NCBI RefSeq assembly: GCF_015482765.1
Contig: NZ_JADMLB010000050.1
Span: 62,001-126,000 of the forward strand
Direction of reading: 5' to 3'
Origin: Halodesulfovibrio sp.
GTDB lineage: Bacteria > Desulfobacterota > Desulfovibrionia > Desulfovibrionales > Desulfovibrionaceae
Length of the DNA stretch: 64,000 bases
This document shows, piece after piece, positions 30,365 to 39,708 of this stretch. Made by a program: the position numbers and the translations under genes. The notes beneath the pieces were generated by a model. That model worked only from the letters and a program-made list of their open reading frames with translations. It did no database searches and had not been told where the DNA came from. The stretch's first letter is position 1, and the number at the start of each line of letters is the position of its first letter.

Positions 30365-30666
30365 ACCCCCTTCTAAAAACTTATAAAGGGGACACTGAAG
30401 GAGTTACGCTCAGCAATAGTATTTCTTGGCTGGAGCTGATGTAAAAAAGCTGTTCTAAGCTCAAATGTATTACGGTTCTTTTGACAAATTATAAAAAACG
30501 CCTGTTGGTTACGATATGAAAATCGCAAGCAACAGGCGCTTTTTTTCTATGAGTAAGTATGATTTCTAGTCTCAGGCGCAGGTGGTTTATTTTGTATGGG
30601 AGTCAAAACAACTTGCGTGGTAAGAAAATGTTTTCCACTGGAACGCCCGAAAAATAAGATATCAGC
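30365..30666. terminator. Intergenic region with strong bidirectional terminator
   Basis: No gene is seen here. A long hairpin (30499-30507 with 30530-30538 plus inner pairing) has six A before and eight T after, ending at 30547, and separates cysE (+) from the epimerase (-). An isolated TTGACA at 30481-30486 has no well-placed -10. Confidence 0.7.
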
Positions 30667-31620
30667 CTATTCTTTCTTTTTGGCAAAGTACTCGATTGTT
30701 TTTTTCAATCCTTCCTCTAATGAGGTTGCGGGTGACCAATGTAGTTTTTCCCGCGCCAACCCTATGTCCGGCATACGTTGCCTAGGATCATCATGAGGAA
30801 GAGGCTTAAACTTCAGAACAGATCTGGAATTAGTAAGTGAGATAATCGTTTCCGCTAACTCTCTAATAGTTATTTCATGCGGATTACCTAAATTTACAGG
30901 GCCCCCAAAGTCGTCCGCTGTTCTGTCCATCAACCGTACCATTCCCTCAACAAGGTCATCTACAAAGCAAAAGGACCGAGTCTGCGTGCCATCACCATAG
31001 ATGGTCACCGGTTCTTCTCGCAATGCTTGAATAATAAAATTCGAGACAACACGACCGTCATTCGGATGCATTTGCGGGCCGTACGTGTTGAACAAGCGGG
31101 CAACTTTAATACGCACATTATATTGCCGCTGATAATCAAAGAACAACGTTTCGGCGCAGCGCTTCCCTTCATCGTAGCAGGAACGCACACCTCTTGGATT
31201 CACCTTGCCCCAATATTCTTCCGTCTGGGGATGAACTTCCGGATCACCATAAACCTCAGAAGTGGAAGCCTGAAAAATTTTGGCTCCTGTACGCTTTGCC
31301 AACCCCAACATATTGATTGAACCATGCACACTTGTTTTCACAGTCTGAACAGGATCATATTGATAATGCACAGGAGAGGCAGGGCACGCCAGATTGTAAA
31401 TCTCATCTACTTCAACATACAAAGGAAAGGTAATGTCGTGCCGAAGTAATTCAAAATATGGGTCTTCCAACAAATGAACAATGTTCTCTTTCGTTCCGGT
31501 AAAGAAATTATCTACACATACAACCTCGCACTGCTTTTCCAACAGCCGCTTGCATAAATGTGCTCCCAGAAATCCAGCACCGCCGGTAACCAGCACTCTC
31601 TTCTTCGGTGTAAATGTCAC
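30667..31620 (-). CDS. UDP-glucuronate decarboxylase-like NAD-dependent epimerase
   Basis: Extended short-chain dehydrogenase of about 317 residues. The Rossmann motif [16 protein letters not shown], the block [13 protein letters not shown], the catalytic [10 protein letters not shown] (YxxxK) and [22 protein letters not shown] all match the UDP-xylose synthase branch. It would convert UDP-glucuronate to UDP-xylose for surface polysaccharide. A GTG at 31620 was chosen because GAGGG lies 6 bp upstream; a TTG at 31626 is two codons earlier. No other sugar-polymer genes are adjacent. Confidence 0.88.
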   Translation of the reverse strand: MTFTPKKRVLVTGGAGFLGAHLCKRLLEKQCEVVCVDNFFTGTKENIVHLLEDPYFELLRHDITFPLYVEVDEIYNLACPASPVHYQYDPVQTVKTSVHGSINMLGLAKRTGAKIFQASTSEVYGDPEVHPQTEEYWGKVNPRGVRSCYDEGKRCAETLFFDYQRQYNVRIKVARLFNTYGPQMHPNDGRVVSNFIIQALREEPVTIYGDGTQTRSFCFVDDLVEGMVRLMDRTADDFGGPVNLGNPHEITIRELAETIISLTNSRSVLKFKPLPHDDPRQRMPDIGLAREKLHWSPATSLEEGLKKTIEYFAKKKE

Positions 31621-31813
31621 GTTCAACCCTCGCTAGCATACGTCATTACATCATGATTTCAGCTACTCAGAGTAGTGGGTTATCCCTTTTTATTCTTTGA
31701 TAATTTACACGTTCTCAGCACGACGATTTCTCGCCCACGCATCATTATCCTCCCTCATCAAGCGCCATCAGAGGTGCTTCATGTTACTCCCCTTCCCTCT
31801 AACAATTACCCAC

Positions 31814-31845
31814 AAAAAAAGGCTGTCCCAATATATGGAACAGCC
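31814..31845 (-). terminator. Minus-strand terminator downstream of cobA-hemD
   Basis: GGCTGT (31821-31826) pairs with ACAGCC (31840-31845), plus three inner pairs. On the minus strand seven T follow. The surrounding 31621-31978 interval holds no convincing gene. Confidence 0.75.
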
Positions 31846-31925
31846 TTTCTATTTCTAAGCAAAGACAGCCTTCTTCGCGACTCCCAACACCATACATAAC
31901 GGTTGTGCTACGCGTTAAAAGGGTC

Positions 31926-31975
31926 AAGGGGCATGCCCCTTGTGGATGCAAGGCGAAGCCTGCCCGCCGGAGGCA
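31926..31975. repeat. Second gene-end repeat with 16-bp palindrome
   Basis: A 16-bp perfect palindrome (31926-31941) is followed by a GC-rich hairpin and the 12-base head shared with 30316-30327, here inverted (31964-31975). It lies immediately after the cobA-hemD stop. Confidence 0.55.
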
Positions 31976-31978
31976 CCC

Positions 31979-33484
31979 CTACAGCTTTTCTACAAGCTGA
32001 TCTACAAGTGCAGGAATGGTGTAATCTTCCGGCTCAATGTCCGGAGTAAAGCCAAACTGCTCAAGAGTTTTAGAGGTAATCGGACCGATTGAAGCAAGTT
32101 TTACCTTGTCACGGTGCTCTTTGATAAGATCCGGAGAAACAAGATCAAAGAAGTTTTCAACTGTAGAAGAAGAACCGAAGGTTACGCAGGAAAGGTCACC
32201 ATTTTTGATGAGTTCAAGCACTTCTTCACGCTGCTCACCCGCAGGCTTTGTTTCGTATACAGGAAGAATATCAACCTGTGCACCAGCTTTGCGAAGCTCT
32301 TCCGGTAAAATCTCACGAGCAACTTTAGCACGTGGAAGCAAAATTTTGCTGCCGTCCATGCCGCGCTCAATAAGACCTTTTACAACGCCTTCAGCAACAT
32401 ACTTTTCAGGAATAAAGTTAGGCTCAATACCTTTTTCACGCAGGATTTCTGCGGTTGCAGGGCCGATAGCTGCCACTTTATTTGCACCGAGAGCACGAGT
32501 ATCAAGTCCAAGTGCTGCAAGCTGGTTCCAGAAATGCTTTACACCGTTAACGGAAGTGAAGATAACCCACTCGTATTCGTTAAGGGACTTAATTGCTGCA
32601 TGAACATTGCTGTAATCTTCAAGCTCATCAATTTTGATAGTCGGGAACTGAATAACGTTTGCACCAAGCTTGGTAAGAGATCTTGCCATACCGCTTGCCT
32701 GCTCACGTGCACGAGTTACCACAACGCCTTTACCGCGCAGTGGAAGCTGTTCAAACCAGTTCAGTTCGTCACGAAGTGTAACAACATGACCAACGACAAT
32801 AAGAGAAGGAGAAGTAAAGCCCTGCTTCACGCCTTCTTCAGGCAATGTAGCAATGGTTGCAGTCATAGAACGGTGCTTAGCTGTTGTACCCCAGTGCACG
32901 AGTGCTGCCGGAGTATCAGGGTCCATACCGTTTTCAATAAGCTGCTTGGAAATATGTGGAAGGTTCTTCATGCCCATAAAGAACACAAGAGTAGATGTTC
33001 CTGTAGCAAGAGATTTCCAGTTATGAGAAGAACCAGGCTTATCTGGATTCTCGTGACCTGTAATAAAGGAAACGGAGGACGCAAAATCACGGTGAGTCAA
33101 CGGGATACCTGCATATGCAGGGCCTGCGATAGCGGATGTAATACCCGGTACTTCTTCAAACGGAACGCCCGCAGCAAGAAGTTCCTGAGCCTCTTCGCCG
33201 CCACGACCGAACATGTACGGATCGCCACCTTTCAGGCGAGCAACAGACTTGCCCTCTTTCGCTTTATCAACGATGAGCTTGTTGATGCCTTCCTGACTTA
33301 ATGTGTGATCGCCACCTTTTTTGCCTACGTAAATAACTTCGGCTTCAGGTTTTGCGTAAGAAAGAAATTCTGCGTTCGCGAGGTAATCGTAAACGATAAC
33401 GTCTGCTGTGCTCAGAATATCACGGCCTTTAATTGTCAGCAGGCCGGGATCGCCCGGGCCAGCACCGATAAGGTAAACTTTCAT
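31979..33484 (-). CDS. cobA-hemD: Uroporphyrinogen-III C-methyltransferase / uroporphyrinogen-III synthase fusion
   Basis: A 501-residue fusion. The N-terminal SUMT (to about residue 245) shows VYLIGAGPGDPGLLTIKG, VARLKGGDPYMFGRGGEEA and GIPLTHRDFASSV. The C-terminal HemD domain (from about residue 250) shows LRGKGVVVTRAREQA, VIFTSVNGVKHFW and CVTFGSSSTVENFF. The fusion closes uroporphyrinogen III and methylates it to precorrin-2, feeding sirohaem and B12, which suits a sulfate reducer needing sirohaem sulfite reductase. Two ATGs are adjacent; the second (33484) is better spaced from CCGGAGG. The leader is exceptionally structured. Confidence 0.95.
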   Translation of the reverse strand: MKVYLIGAGPGDPGLLTIKGRDILSTADVIVYDYLANAEFLSYAKPEAEVIYVGKKGGDHTLSQEGINKLIVDKAKEGKSVARLKGGDPYMFGRGGEEAQELLAAGVPFEEVPGITSAIAGPAYAGIPLTHRDFASSVSFITGHENPDKPGSSHNWKSLATGTSTLVFFMGMKNLPHISKQLIENGMDPDTPAALVHWGTTAKHRSMTATIATLPEEGVKQGFTSPSLIVVGHVVTLRDELNWFEQLPLRGKGVVVTRAREQASGMARSLTKLGANVIQFPTIKIDELEDYSNVHAAIKSLNEYEWVIFTSVNGVKHFWNQLAALGLDTRALGANKVAAIGPATAEILREKGIEPNFIPEKYVAEGVVKGLIERGMDGSKILLPRAKVAREILPEELRKAGAQVDILPVYETKPAGEQREEVLELIKNGDLSCVTFGSSSTVENFFDLVSPDLIKEHRDKVKLASIGPITSKTLEQFGFTPDIEPEDYTIPALVDQLVEKL

Positions 33485-33832
33485 CATTCCTCCGGTAATA
33501 ATCAGGAACCGGAGTTGCCTCCGGTTCCCTGATACTAACTTTATGTCACTTGATGAAGATGCTGTTCAACATCCGTATGGCAATTTTGAAAGCACACAGC
33601 TGATAAGGAAATCCCGACTCAGCCATGAAGCTCCACCTACCCTCGGTTATCCAAGGTGACCATAGTCCCGCTGAATTCGACTCCTTCAAGGCGTTGTAGC
33701 CGCCAACGCCCGATGGAATCACAAGCGGGGTGCAGAAAAAATCAGTTTCTTCTGCCTGTCGGAGACAACATGCCGCAAGCAGCCGTATCTCACAACTTCA
33801 TCACGTATGAACGCGTCGCGTAAACGGACTAA
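33485..33832 (-). promoter_or_regulatory. Structured 5' leader of cobA-hemD with candidate translational switch
   Basis: On the minus strand between valS and cobA-hemD, six hairpins follow one another: 33732-33755 (10-bp stem, one GU), 33690-33710 (perfect 7-bp), 33634-33658, 33599-33623, 33558-33573 and 33501-33533 (14-bp stem with GCAA loop). The 3' arm of the last (33508-33514) can instead pair with the ribosome binding site (33490-33496) through seven perfect pairs. The two states exclude each other. No ORF is present. No known riboswitch class was recognised. Confidence 0.55.
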
Positions 33833-36481
33833 TTAGCCCATTGCGTCAACAAGACGCTTCTGAAGCTTAAGCAGTTTCTGCTGTGTATCTGCAAGTTCAG
33901 CAGCGCGAGCTTTTTCTTTTTCAACGATAGCAGCCGGAGCATTGTTAACGAAGCTTTCGTTACGCAGCTTACCGGAAGCCTGTTTGAGATCTTTTTCAAC
34001 TTTACCGAGCTCTTTGTCGAGTCGGGCAAGTTCGTCTTCAAAGTTAACAAGACCTTCGAGAGGTACAATAACTTCGTTACCCTGAACAACGCTGGAAGCA
34101 GATGCTTTCGGTGCTTCTACATCAGCACCAAGCTCTACACCGCTGAGGCGTGCGAGTGCCTGCATAACTTCCATTGCATCTTCGTACAGTGCTTTTGCTT
34201 CATCAGAAGCAGTACGGATAAGCACATTGAGACGAGTCTGCGGTGCAACGTTCAGTTCAGCTTTGATGGTACGTACAGCAACAATTGTTTCCTGAATGAG
34301 GCTCATTGCAGCTTCAGCGTCTGCACTTTCACACGCAGGACGCATTTCTGGATACAGTTCGGTTGCAATATCTTTGTTTTCAATACCCGGCAATACACTC
34401 CATACCTGTGCGGTAATGAACGGCATGATCGGGTGAAGAATAACCATCATTTCCTGAAGCACTGTCCAGAGAACAAACTGTGCTTTTTCTGCACGTTCGC
34501 CGCCTGCACGCATGTCAGGTTTGATGAGTTCGAGGTACCAGTCACAGAATTCGTTCCAAATGAACTTGTACATGATCTGAGCAGATTCGTTGAAATGGTA
34601 GCTAGTGATAGCCTGATCCATATCTTTCTTCACAGATTCAAGACGGGAAAGAATCCAGCGATGATGTACGCCGTCAATTTCTTCGAAAGCAAAAGTCTTA
34701 GGCTTTTCTTCCGGCAGGTTCATGAGAGCGAAACGAGCGGCGTTCCAAATTTTGTTACAGAAGTTACGGTAACCGTCGATGCGCTGCTCAGACAATTTAA
34801 TGTCACGACCCATTGCTGCGAATGAAGTCAGAGTAAAGCGCAGGGAGTCACAACCGTACTTGTCGATCATTTCAACAGGGTCAATTACGTTACCTGTTGA
34901 TTTAGACATCTTCTTGCCCTGTTCGTCACGAACAAGTGCGTGGATGTACACGTGATGGAATGGAACTTCATCCATAAAGTGCAGACCCATCATCATCATA
35001 CGGGCAACCCAGAAGAAGAGGATGTCAAAGCCTGTAACGAGTACAGAGGTAGGGTAGAACGTATCCAGCTCTTTTGTTTTCTCAGGCCAGCCCATGGTAG
35101 AGAACGGCCAGAGTGCAGAAGAGAACCAGGTATCCAGAACATCTTCGTCCTGAACAAGGTTGGTTGAACCACACTTACAGGTAGTTGGATCTTCAGCAGC
35201 AACAATCAGCTCGCCGCAATCCTGACAAGTCCACGCCGGAATACGGTGTCCCCACCAGATCTGACGGGAAATACACCAGTCGCGGATGTTATCAAGCCAG
35301 TGGTTGTAAGTCTTAATCCATGACTCAGGGAAGATCTGAGTAAGCTCAGGCACTGCTGCACGAGCACGCGGAGCAAGCTTAGTCATAGCTACAAACCACT
35401 GAGTGGATACAAACGGCTCAACGATTGTTTTACAACGGTAACAGTGACCTACACTGTGCTCGTGTTCTTCAATACGATCGAGGAAGCCTTCTGCTTTCAG
35501 TGCTTCAAGAATTTTTACACGAGCTTCAACACAGGTCAGACCTGCGTATTCACCGGTGTCGTCATTAAGGGTACCATCTTCGTTCAGGATGTTCATTACC
35601 TCAAGACCATGCTTACGACCGAGTTCCCAGTCATTGTGGTCATGCGCAGGGGTAACTTTAAGACAACCTGTACCGAATTCGATATCTACGTAACGGTCAC
35701 CGATGATGTCGAGTTCACGACCAACAAGCGGAAGAATTGCTTTTTTACCGATGAGATGACTGAAGCGGTCATCATCAGGGTTAACAGCAATCGCGGTATC
35801 AGCGAGCATGGTTTCAGGACGGGTAGTCGCGATGATAAGCTCACCGGAACCGTCTGCGAGCGGGTATTTAATGTAGTGCAATGCACCCGGCTCATTCGCG
35901 TGATCTACTTCGTCATCAGCAAGCGCGGTGTGACAGCGAGGACACCAGTTAATGATGTAGTCACCTTTGTAGATAAGATCCTGTTCATGAAGTTCAACAA
36001 AAACTTTACGAACAGCTTTGGAAAGACCTTCGTCCATGGTGAAGCGTTCACGGGTCCAGTCAACGGAAGCACCCATTTTACGAACCTGATTAAGAATACG
36101 GCTGCCGTATTCATCACGCCATTCCCATACACGCTCAACAAATTTTTCACGGCCAAGGTCATGACGACCAAGTCCTTCAGTTGCAAGCTTACGCTCTACA
36201 ACGTTCTGAGTAGCAATACCTGCATGGTCGGTACCCGGCACCCACAGAACTTTTTTTCCTTTCTGACGCTGGTAACGACAAAGGATGTCCTGCAAAGTAA
36301 GGTTAAGAGCATGTCCCATGTGCAGAGCACCAGTGACGTTCGGTGGCGGAATGACAATAGAATATGCATCACCTTCGGCATCCATATCCGGTGTGAACAC
36401 GTTGTTATCTTCCCAGTGCTTTCGCCACTGTTCTTCAACTGTTTGAGATTCATACCCCTTAGAAAGAGCGTTTTCCGCCAT
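33833..36481 (-). CDS. valS: Valyl-tRNA synthetase
   Basis: An 882-residue class I synthetase. It has the HIGH-type motif (PPNVTGALHMGHALN), the editing domain in the middle (TTRPETMLADTAIAV), zinc-binding cysteine pairs (CPRC and CQDCGELIV...CKCGS), GKKMSKSTGN as the KMSKS loop and a C-terminal coiled-coil arm (ARLDKELGKVEKDLKQASGK) that grips tRNA-Val. GGAG lies 9 bp before the ATG. It is divergent from the BPL_N gene. Confidence 0.97.
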   Translation of the reverse strand: MAENALSKGYESQTVEEQWRKHWEDNNVFTPDMDAEGDAYSIVIPPPNVTGALHMGHALNLTLQDILCRYQRQKGKKVLWVPGTDHAGIATQNVVERKLATEGLGRHDLGREKFVERVWEWRDEYGSRILNQVRKMGASVDWTRERFTMDEGLSKAVRKVFVELHEQDLIYKGDYIINWCPRCHTALADDEVDHANEPGALHYIKYPLADGSGELIIATTRPETMLADTAIAVNPDDDRFSHLIGKKAILPLVGRELDIIGDRYVDIEFGTGCLKVTPAHDHNDWELGRKHGLEVMNILNEDGTLNDDTGEYAGLTCVEARVKILEALKAEGFLDRIEEHEHSVGHCYRCKTIVEPFVSTQWFVAMTKLAPRARAAVPELTQIFPESWIKTYNHWLDNIRDWCISRQIWWGHRIPAWTCQDCGELIVAAEDPTTCKCGSTNLVQDEDVLDTWFSSALWPFSTMGWPEKTKELDTFYPTSVLVTGFDILFFWVARMMMMGLHFMDEVPFHHVYIHALVRDEQGKKMSKSTGNVIDPVEMIDKYGCDSLRFTLTSFAAMGRDIKLSEQRIDGYRNFCNKIWNAARFALMNLPEEKPKTFAFEEIDGVHHRWILSRLESVKKDMDQAITSYHFNESAQIMYKFIWNEFCDWYLELIKPDMRAGGERAEKAQFVLWTVLQEMMVILHPIMPFITAQVWSVLPGIENKDIATELYPEMRPACESADAEAAMSLIQETIVAVRTIKAELNVAPQTRLNVLIRTASDEAKALYEDAMEVMQALARLSGVELGADVEAPKASASSVVQGNEVIVPLEGLVNFEDELARLDKELGKVEKDLKQASGKLRNESFVNNAPAAIVEKEKARAAELADTQQKLLKLQKRLVDAMG

Positions 36482-36744
36482 ACTGCTACTCCAGATTCGT
36501 TATTGTATTCAGGCAAATACAGCCTGATATGGTATCATATATATCCGTCGGATTCCGCGTTGCATACGCGCGTCATCACAGACGTTTCAGGACAATCCTG
36601 TTTGCAAAGAGTACATCACCACAGTTTGCGCTTACGGACTGCCCTTTTTCAAGTTAGTCTTGTAATTATTTGCACTCGCTGCCCTCGCTTGGTAAAGTGC
36701 GCTTCCACGACTGCAAAAAAGTCAGATTAATTAGCGGAAGGACA

Positions 36745-38013
36745 ATGTCAAGCATCTATATATTATGGGACGAGTCTCACCTTTGGGGTCTTCTCGTCTG
36801 GCGGGCACTGGAAGCCATGAAACTTCCATATTGCATTGTGCGGGGAGAAGAAATAGCGCAGGGATTGCTTTCTTGCAACCCACCAGACTTACTTCTTACC
36901 CCTGGCGGCAATGCCCGACTTAAAGCAGACGCCCTTGGCTCTAAGGGAATTGAAGAAATACGTAAATATGTTGCCAATGGCGGTAAGTACTTAGGGTTCT
37001 GCGGAGGAGCAGGGCTTGGGCTTACCGGCAAAAACGGGCTGAATCTTTGCCCATGGGAACGCGCAAAATTTACCAACCGCCTCCAGCATTTTGTCAGCGG
37101 TCATCTTCATTCATCTATCGGTGCAAACCTCTCCCATGCGGCAGACCTTATTCCAGAAGACTTTTCAGACACACCGGCACTGCCAGTCTGGTGGCCTGCA
37201 CGTTTTTCTCCAAAAGAAAATACTGATGTAGAAATTTTAGCAAGCTATGCCACACCGGGGAGCGATTTCTGGATCGCCGATCTCCCGCTGAATACACTAC
37301 CTCCAGGCACGTTTAACGAGTGGGAAGCACTCTACGACATCAAGCTGCGTCCAGAATTTCTCAACGGGCAGCCTTGCATTCTTACCGGAAAATTCGGTGA
37401 AGGGCGATACGTGCTCAGCTACACACATCTGGAAACACCAAACTCTCCAGATGCCAATGCATGGCTTGCTCATATAATATCCACACTTACCGACGGCAAT
37501 GTCAGCGCAAAACAGACATTAGTTACCGATTGGCACCCAGCAACAGAACCTCCTCAGTGGACAGATGAAAAGTTGCTGGAAGCAAAAGGGATATTTGATG
37601 ATATTGTGACAATTGGCAAGAACCATTGTCTTTTCTTTGAAAGAAATTCATGGCTCATCGGCTGGCGCGCCGGTATTCCGGGTGCCAACTTAAACAACCT
37701 GTACAACGGGCTCTGCTCTGCCGTATCCATGAAACCTACTCCGGCGGCGGAAGAATACTGGCACTCCGTCTCAGACGAGTTCATGCACAACCTTTCTCTT
37801 TTCTACGAAGGGGTAAAAGGCTACCTGCTTGCTGAACGCCTTGCCATGACTCTTTCCAAAACTTTTCCGGAAACTGTTTCCACGGAATCGTTACGCAACC
37901 AACGTGCCGCACTTTTCGGGCCACCAATGGCAAGTGGAGGAGTATACCTTGAACTTCTCCAAACATTAGATACCCTTGTGTATTCACTGCTCCCCCACAC
38001 TACACAAGCATAA
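36745..38013 (+). CDS. BPL_N-domain protein (glutamine-amidotransferase-like)
   Basis: A 422-residue cytoplasmic protein. Its N-terminal 250 residues resemble the class I amidotransferase-like domain seen at the N-terminus of eukaryotic biotin-protein ligase: DLLLTPGGNARLKADALG, then GGKYLGFCGGAGLGL with the nucleophile-position Cys. The C-terminal part (residues 260-420) is mostly helical and unrecognised. No catalytic biotin ligase domain is present. The ATG follows GGAAGGACA; the longer reading from 36670 lacks a ribosome binding site. Function is unknown. Confidence 0.75.
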   Translation: MSSIYILWDESHLWGLLVWRALEAMKLPYCIVRGEEIAQGLLSCNPPDLLLTPGGNARLKADALGSKGIEEIRKYVANGGKYLGFCGGAGLGLTGKNGLNLCPWERAKFTNRLQHFVSGHLHSSIGANLSHAADLIPEDFSDTPALPVWWPARFSPKENTDVEILASYATPGSDFWIADLPLNTLPPGTFNEWEALYDIKLRPEFLNGQPCILTGKFGEGRYVLSYTHLETPNSPDANAWLAHIISTLTDGNVSAKQTLVTDWHPATEPPQWTDEKLLEAKGIFDDIVTIGKNHCLFFERNSWLIGWRAGIPGANLNNLYNGLCSAVSMKPTPAAEEYWHSVSDEFMHNLSLFYEGVKGYLLAERLAMTLSKTFPETVSTESLRNQRAALFGPPMASGGVYLELLQTLDTLVYSLLPHTTQA

Positions 38014-38072
38014 CGCTATAGTACGACTCAAAAAGACAATACACAGAACGCAACGCAAAAAATAGCAACACT

Positions 38073-38112
38073 GCCCATACTATTGTAACCATTCAATAGT
38101 ATGGGCTTTTTT
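38073..38112 (+). terminator. Intrinsic terminator after the BPL_N gene
   Basis: Perfect 13-bp stem (38073-38085 with 38094-38106) and six T. Confidence 0.93.
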
Positions 38113-38280
38113 ATGCACTACAGTACACAATATGTATGCAACCCGTTCAAACAGTTAGGAAGTGTAGCCAACACCACTTTAGTAGACACAGTATTCTTTT
38201 CTTTAATCCTTGCTGCAAAAGTTCAGCGATTTTATCGTAACTGTTGAGATCGACACACACTTGGCAAGGAGTTTCTTTTC

Positions 38281-38973
38281 ATGAAAAAGATATTCTTATT
38301 ACTGCTGCTCGCGGGAATAATTTCTTTGGGGATCAGCTCATATACGACTGTTTCAATCAACCCTATCCTTAAAAAAACAGTGCATTACATCGGGCCTAAA
38401 GTTATGGGCTCTAAAGTCCAGCTTGAAGATGCCAAACTGTCTACCCTGTCGGGATACGGGTCAATTCATAATGTCTACTTGGCAAACCCTACGGGGTTTC
38501 CCCGTGGACACTGCATACAGATAGGCGCAATTGATGTGGATATCCTCCCTTCCTCTATTGGCACCGGAGTTATTGTCATTAACAACATGACAATAAAATC
38601 CATGGATATTGCGTACATTACACGACACAAAGAAAACAACTACGAATTGCTCTTGAACAACTTACGCACAAAGCTTCCGGAACCGGCAGTGTTTCCTCCA
38701 AACCCAAGTAAGGATATCAACTACGCCAAGGTAATCGGTAATAGATACATCATCAAAAATGTTCATATCGTCACGCCGTCTGTCAGCGGTTCAATGCCGA
38801 AACCACAAAAGGCGAACTTCAGTATCATTATGCCAGACATGCACCTTACAGATATCGGGGAAGCAGAAAACGGGCTGCCGTTCCTCGTGGCTCTTGAACA
38901 AATTCTTTCCACAATAGGTGACAATGTTCGATACGCAGTAATGGACACACATGTCCGTTATCGTGATTGGTAA
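38281..38973 (+). CDS. AsmA-like exported protein
   Basis: A 230-residue protein with an N-terminal signal/anchor (residues 3-22, KKIFLLLLLAGIISLGISSY), then a beta-rich segment resembling AsmA/DUF748 family starts (VQLEDAKLSTLSGYGSIHNVYLANPTGF, IDVDILPSSIGTGVIVINNMTIKS). Large AsmA proteins help lipid transport between membranes; this is a short version whose role is unknown. AAGGAG precedes the ATG. It is monocistronic. Confidence 0.68.
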   Translation: MKKIFLLLLLAGIISLGISSYTTVSINPILKKTVHYIGPKVMGSKVQLEDAKLSTLSGYGSIHNVYLANPTGFPRGHCIQIGAIDVDILPSSIGTGVIVINNMTIKSMDIAYITRHKENNYELLLNNLRTKLPEPAVFPPNPSKDINYAKVIGNRYIIKNVHIVTPSVSGSMPKPQKANFSIIMPDMHLTDIGEAENGLPFLVALEQILSTIGDNVRYAVMDTHVRYRDW

Positions 38974-39086
38974 TCAAAAGATACGCACTCAAAAGAAAAC
39001 ATTATTTCCTATTACATAAACAATAAATAAACCGCTTTCATCCTAGTAACGTCATTACTCCTTGCAAAAAAATGTCTGCTAAAAAA

Positions 39087-39122
39087 AGAGCATGTGTTTT
39101 TCGTAACACATGCTCTTTTTTT
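39087..39122 (+). terminator. Intrinsic terminator after the AsmA-like gene
   Basis: Perfect 12-bp stem (39087-39098 with 39105-39116) and T-run. Confidence 0.92.
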
Positions 39123-39233
39123 GTGCATTTTTTGTGCTTTTTTGTAATTTTCAAAAGACATTTTCCATTTACTCCATACTTCCTGAATGATACCTACCCG
39201 TAATCATATACAAAAAGATATATAGCTTCCACC

Positions 39234-39707
39234 ATGGAGAAATCTTCAGTGTTTAATTTAGAACTTGATGTCAATTTTTTTTGGTTGGGTTGGTTTGCCT
39301 TAGCAGTCGCACTCTTTCTTGCGGAAATGTTCAGCACCACCTTCATCGTAATCTTCTTTTCAGCCGGAGCGCTGCTTGCCGGCTGTGCTGCCCTGCTTGA
39401 TTTTTCCCCGACAATCCAAGTTATTACATTTTTCTGTTCATCCGTAGCTCTTCTCGTACTCTTACGCAAAAAGATGCCGCGCCTCTTCAGTCAGGATACT
39501 GCTGATAAGGAAGCTTTTGTCGATGCTGCAATTAACGCTACTGCCACTGTAACTGAGCCAGTCTCAACCTCAGCAGGCGGGCGCATTAAATATCAGGGTA
39601 CATTCTGGAATGCCGAAGCAGAGGAAGATATTCCCTCAGAAGCCACTGTTACGATTATTGCCAGAAAAAAATCTGACCCTAATACATTCATTGTAAAAAA
39701 GGATTAA
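39234..39707 (+). CDS. NfeD-family membrane protein
   Basis: A 157-residue short NfeD. Three hydrophobic segments (about residues 14-35, 40-56, 61-75) precede a cytoplasmic OB-fold domain (GGRIKYQGTFWNAEAEEDIPSEATVTII). NfeD proteins pair with SPFH/stomatin proteins in membrane microdomains, and the next gene, 1 bp away, is one. The start is uncertain: GTG 39249 is better placed relative to GGAG. Confidence 0.88.
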   Translation: MEKSSVFNLELDVNFFWLGWFALAVALFLAEMFSTTFIVIFFSAGALLAGCAALLDFSPTIQVITFFCSSVALLVLLRKKMPRLFSQDTADKEAFVDAAINATATVTEPVSTSAGGRIKYQGTFWNAEAEEDIPSEATVTIIARKKSDPNTFIVKKD

Positions 39708-39708
39708 T

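Noticed and set aside
30481-30547. Small RNA driven by TTGACA and ended by the following terminator
   Set aside because: No -10 at proper spacing; the hairpin is better explained as a bidirectional terminator between convergent genes.
32534-33301. 255-codon open frame antisense to cobA-hemD
   Set aside because: Opposite a certain enzyme gene, Cys/Asn/Arg-rich shadow with no family features.
33485-33832. Cobalamin riboswitch, T-box, RNase P RNA or 6S RNA in the cobA-hemD leader
   Set aside because: None of the consensus cores (B12 box, T-box sequence, RNase P conserved regions) was found on either strand; local hairpins dominate. Left as an unknown structured leader.
35444-36730. 428-codon open frame antisense to valS
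   Set aside because: It lies wholly opposite a certain synthetase gene, has no family motif, a composition rich in Thr/Phe/Cys as expected from reversed codons, and no ribosome binding site.
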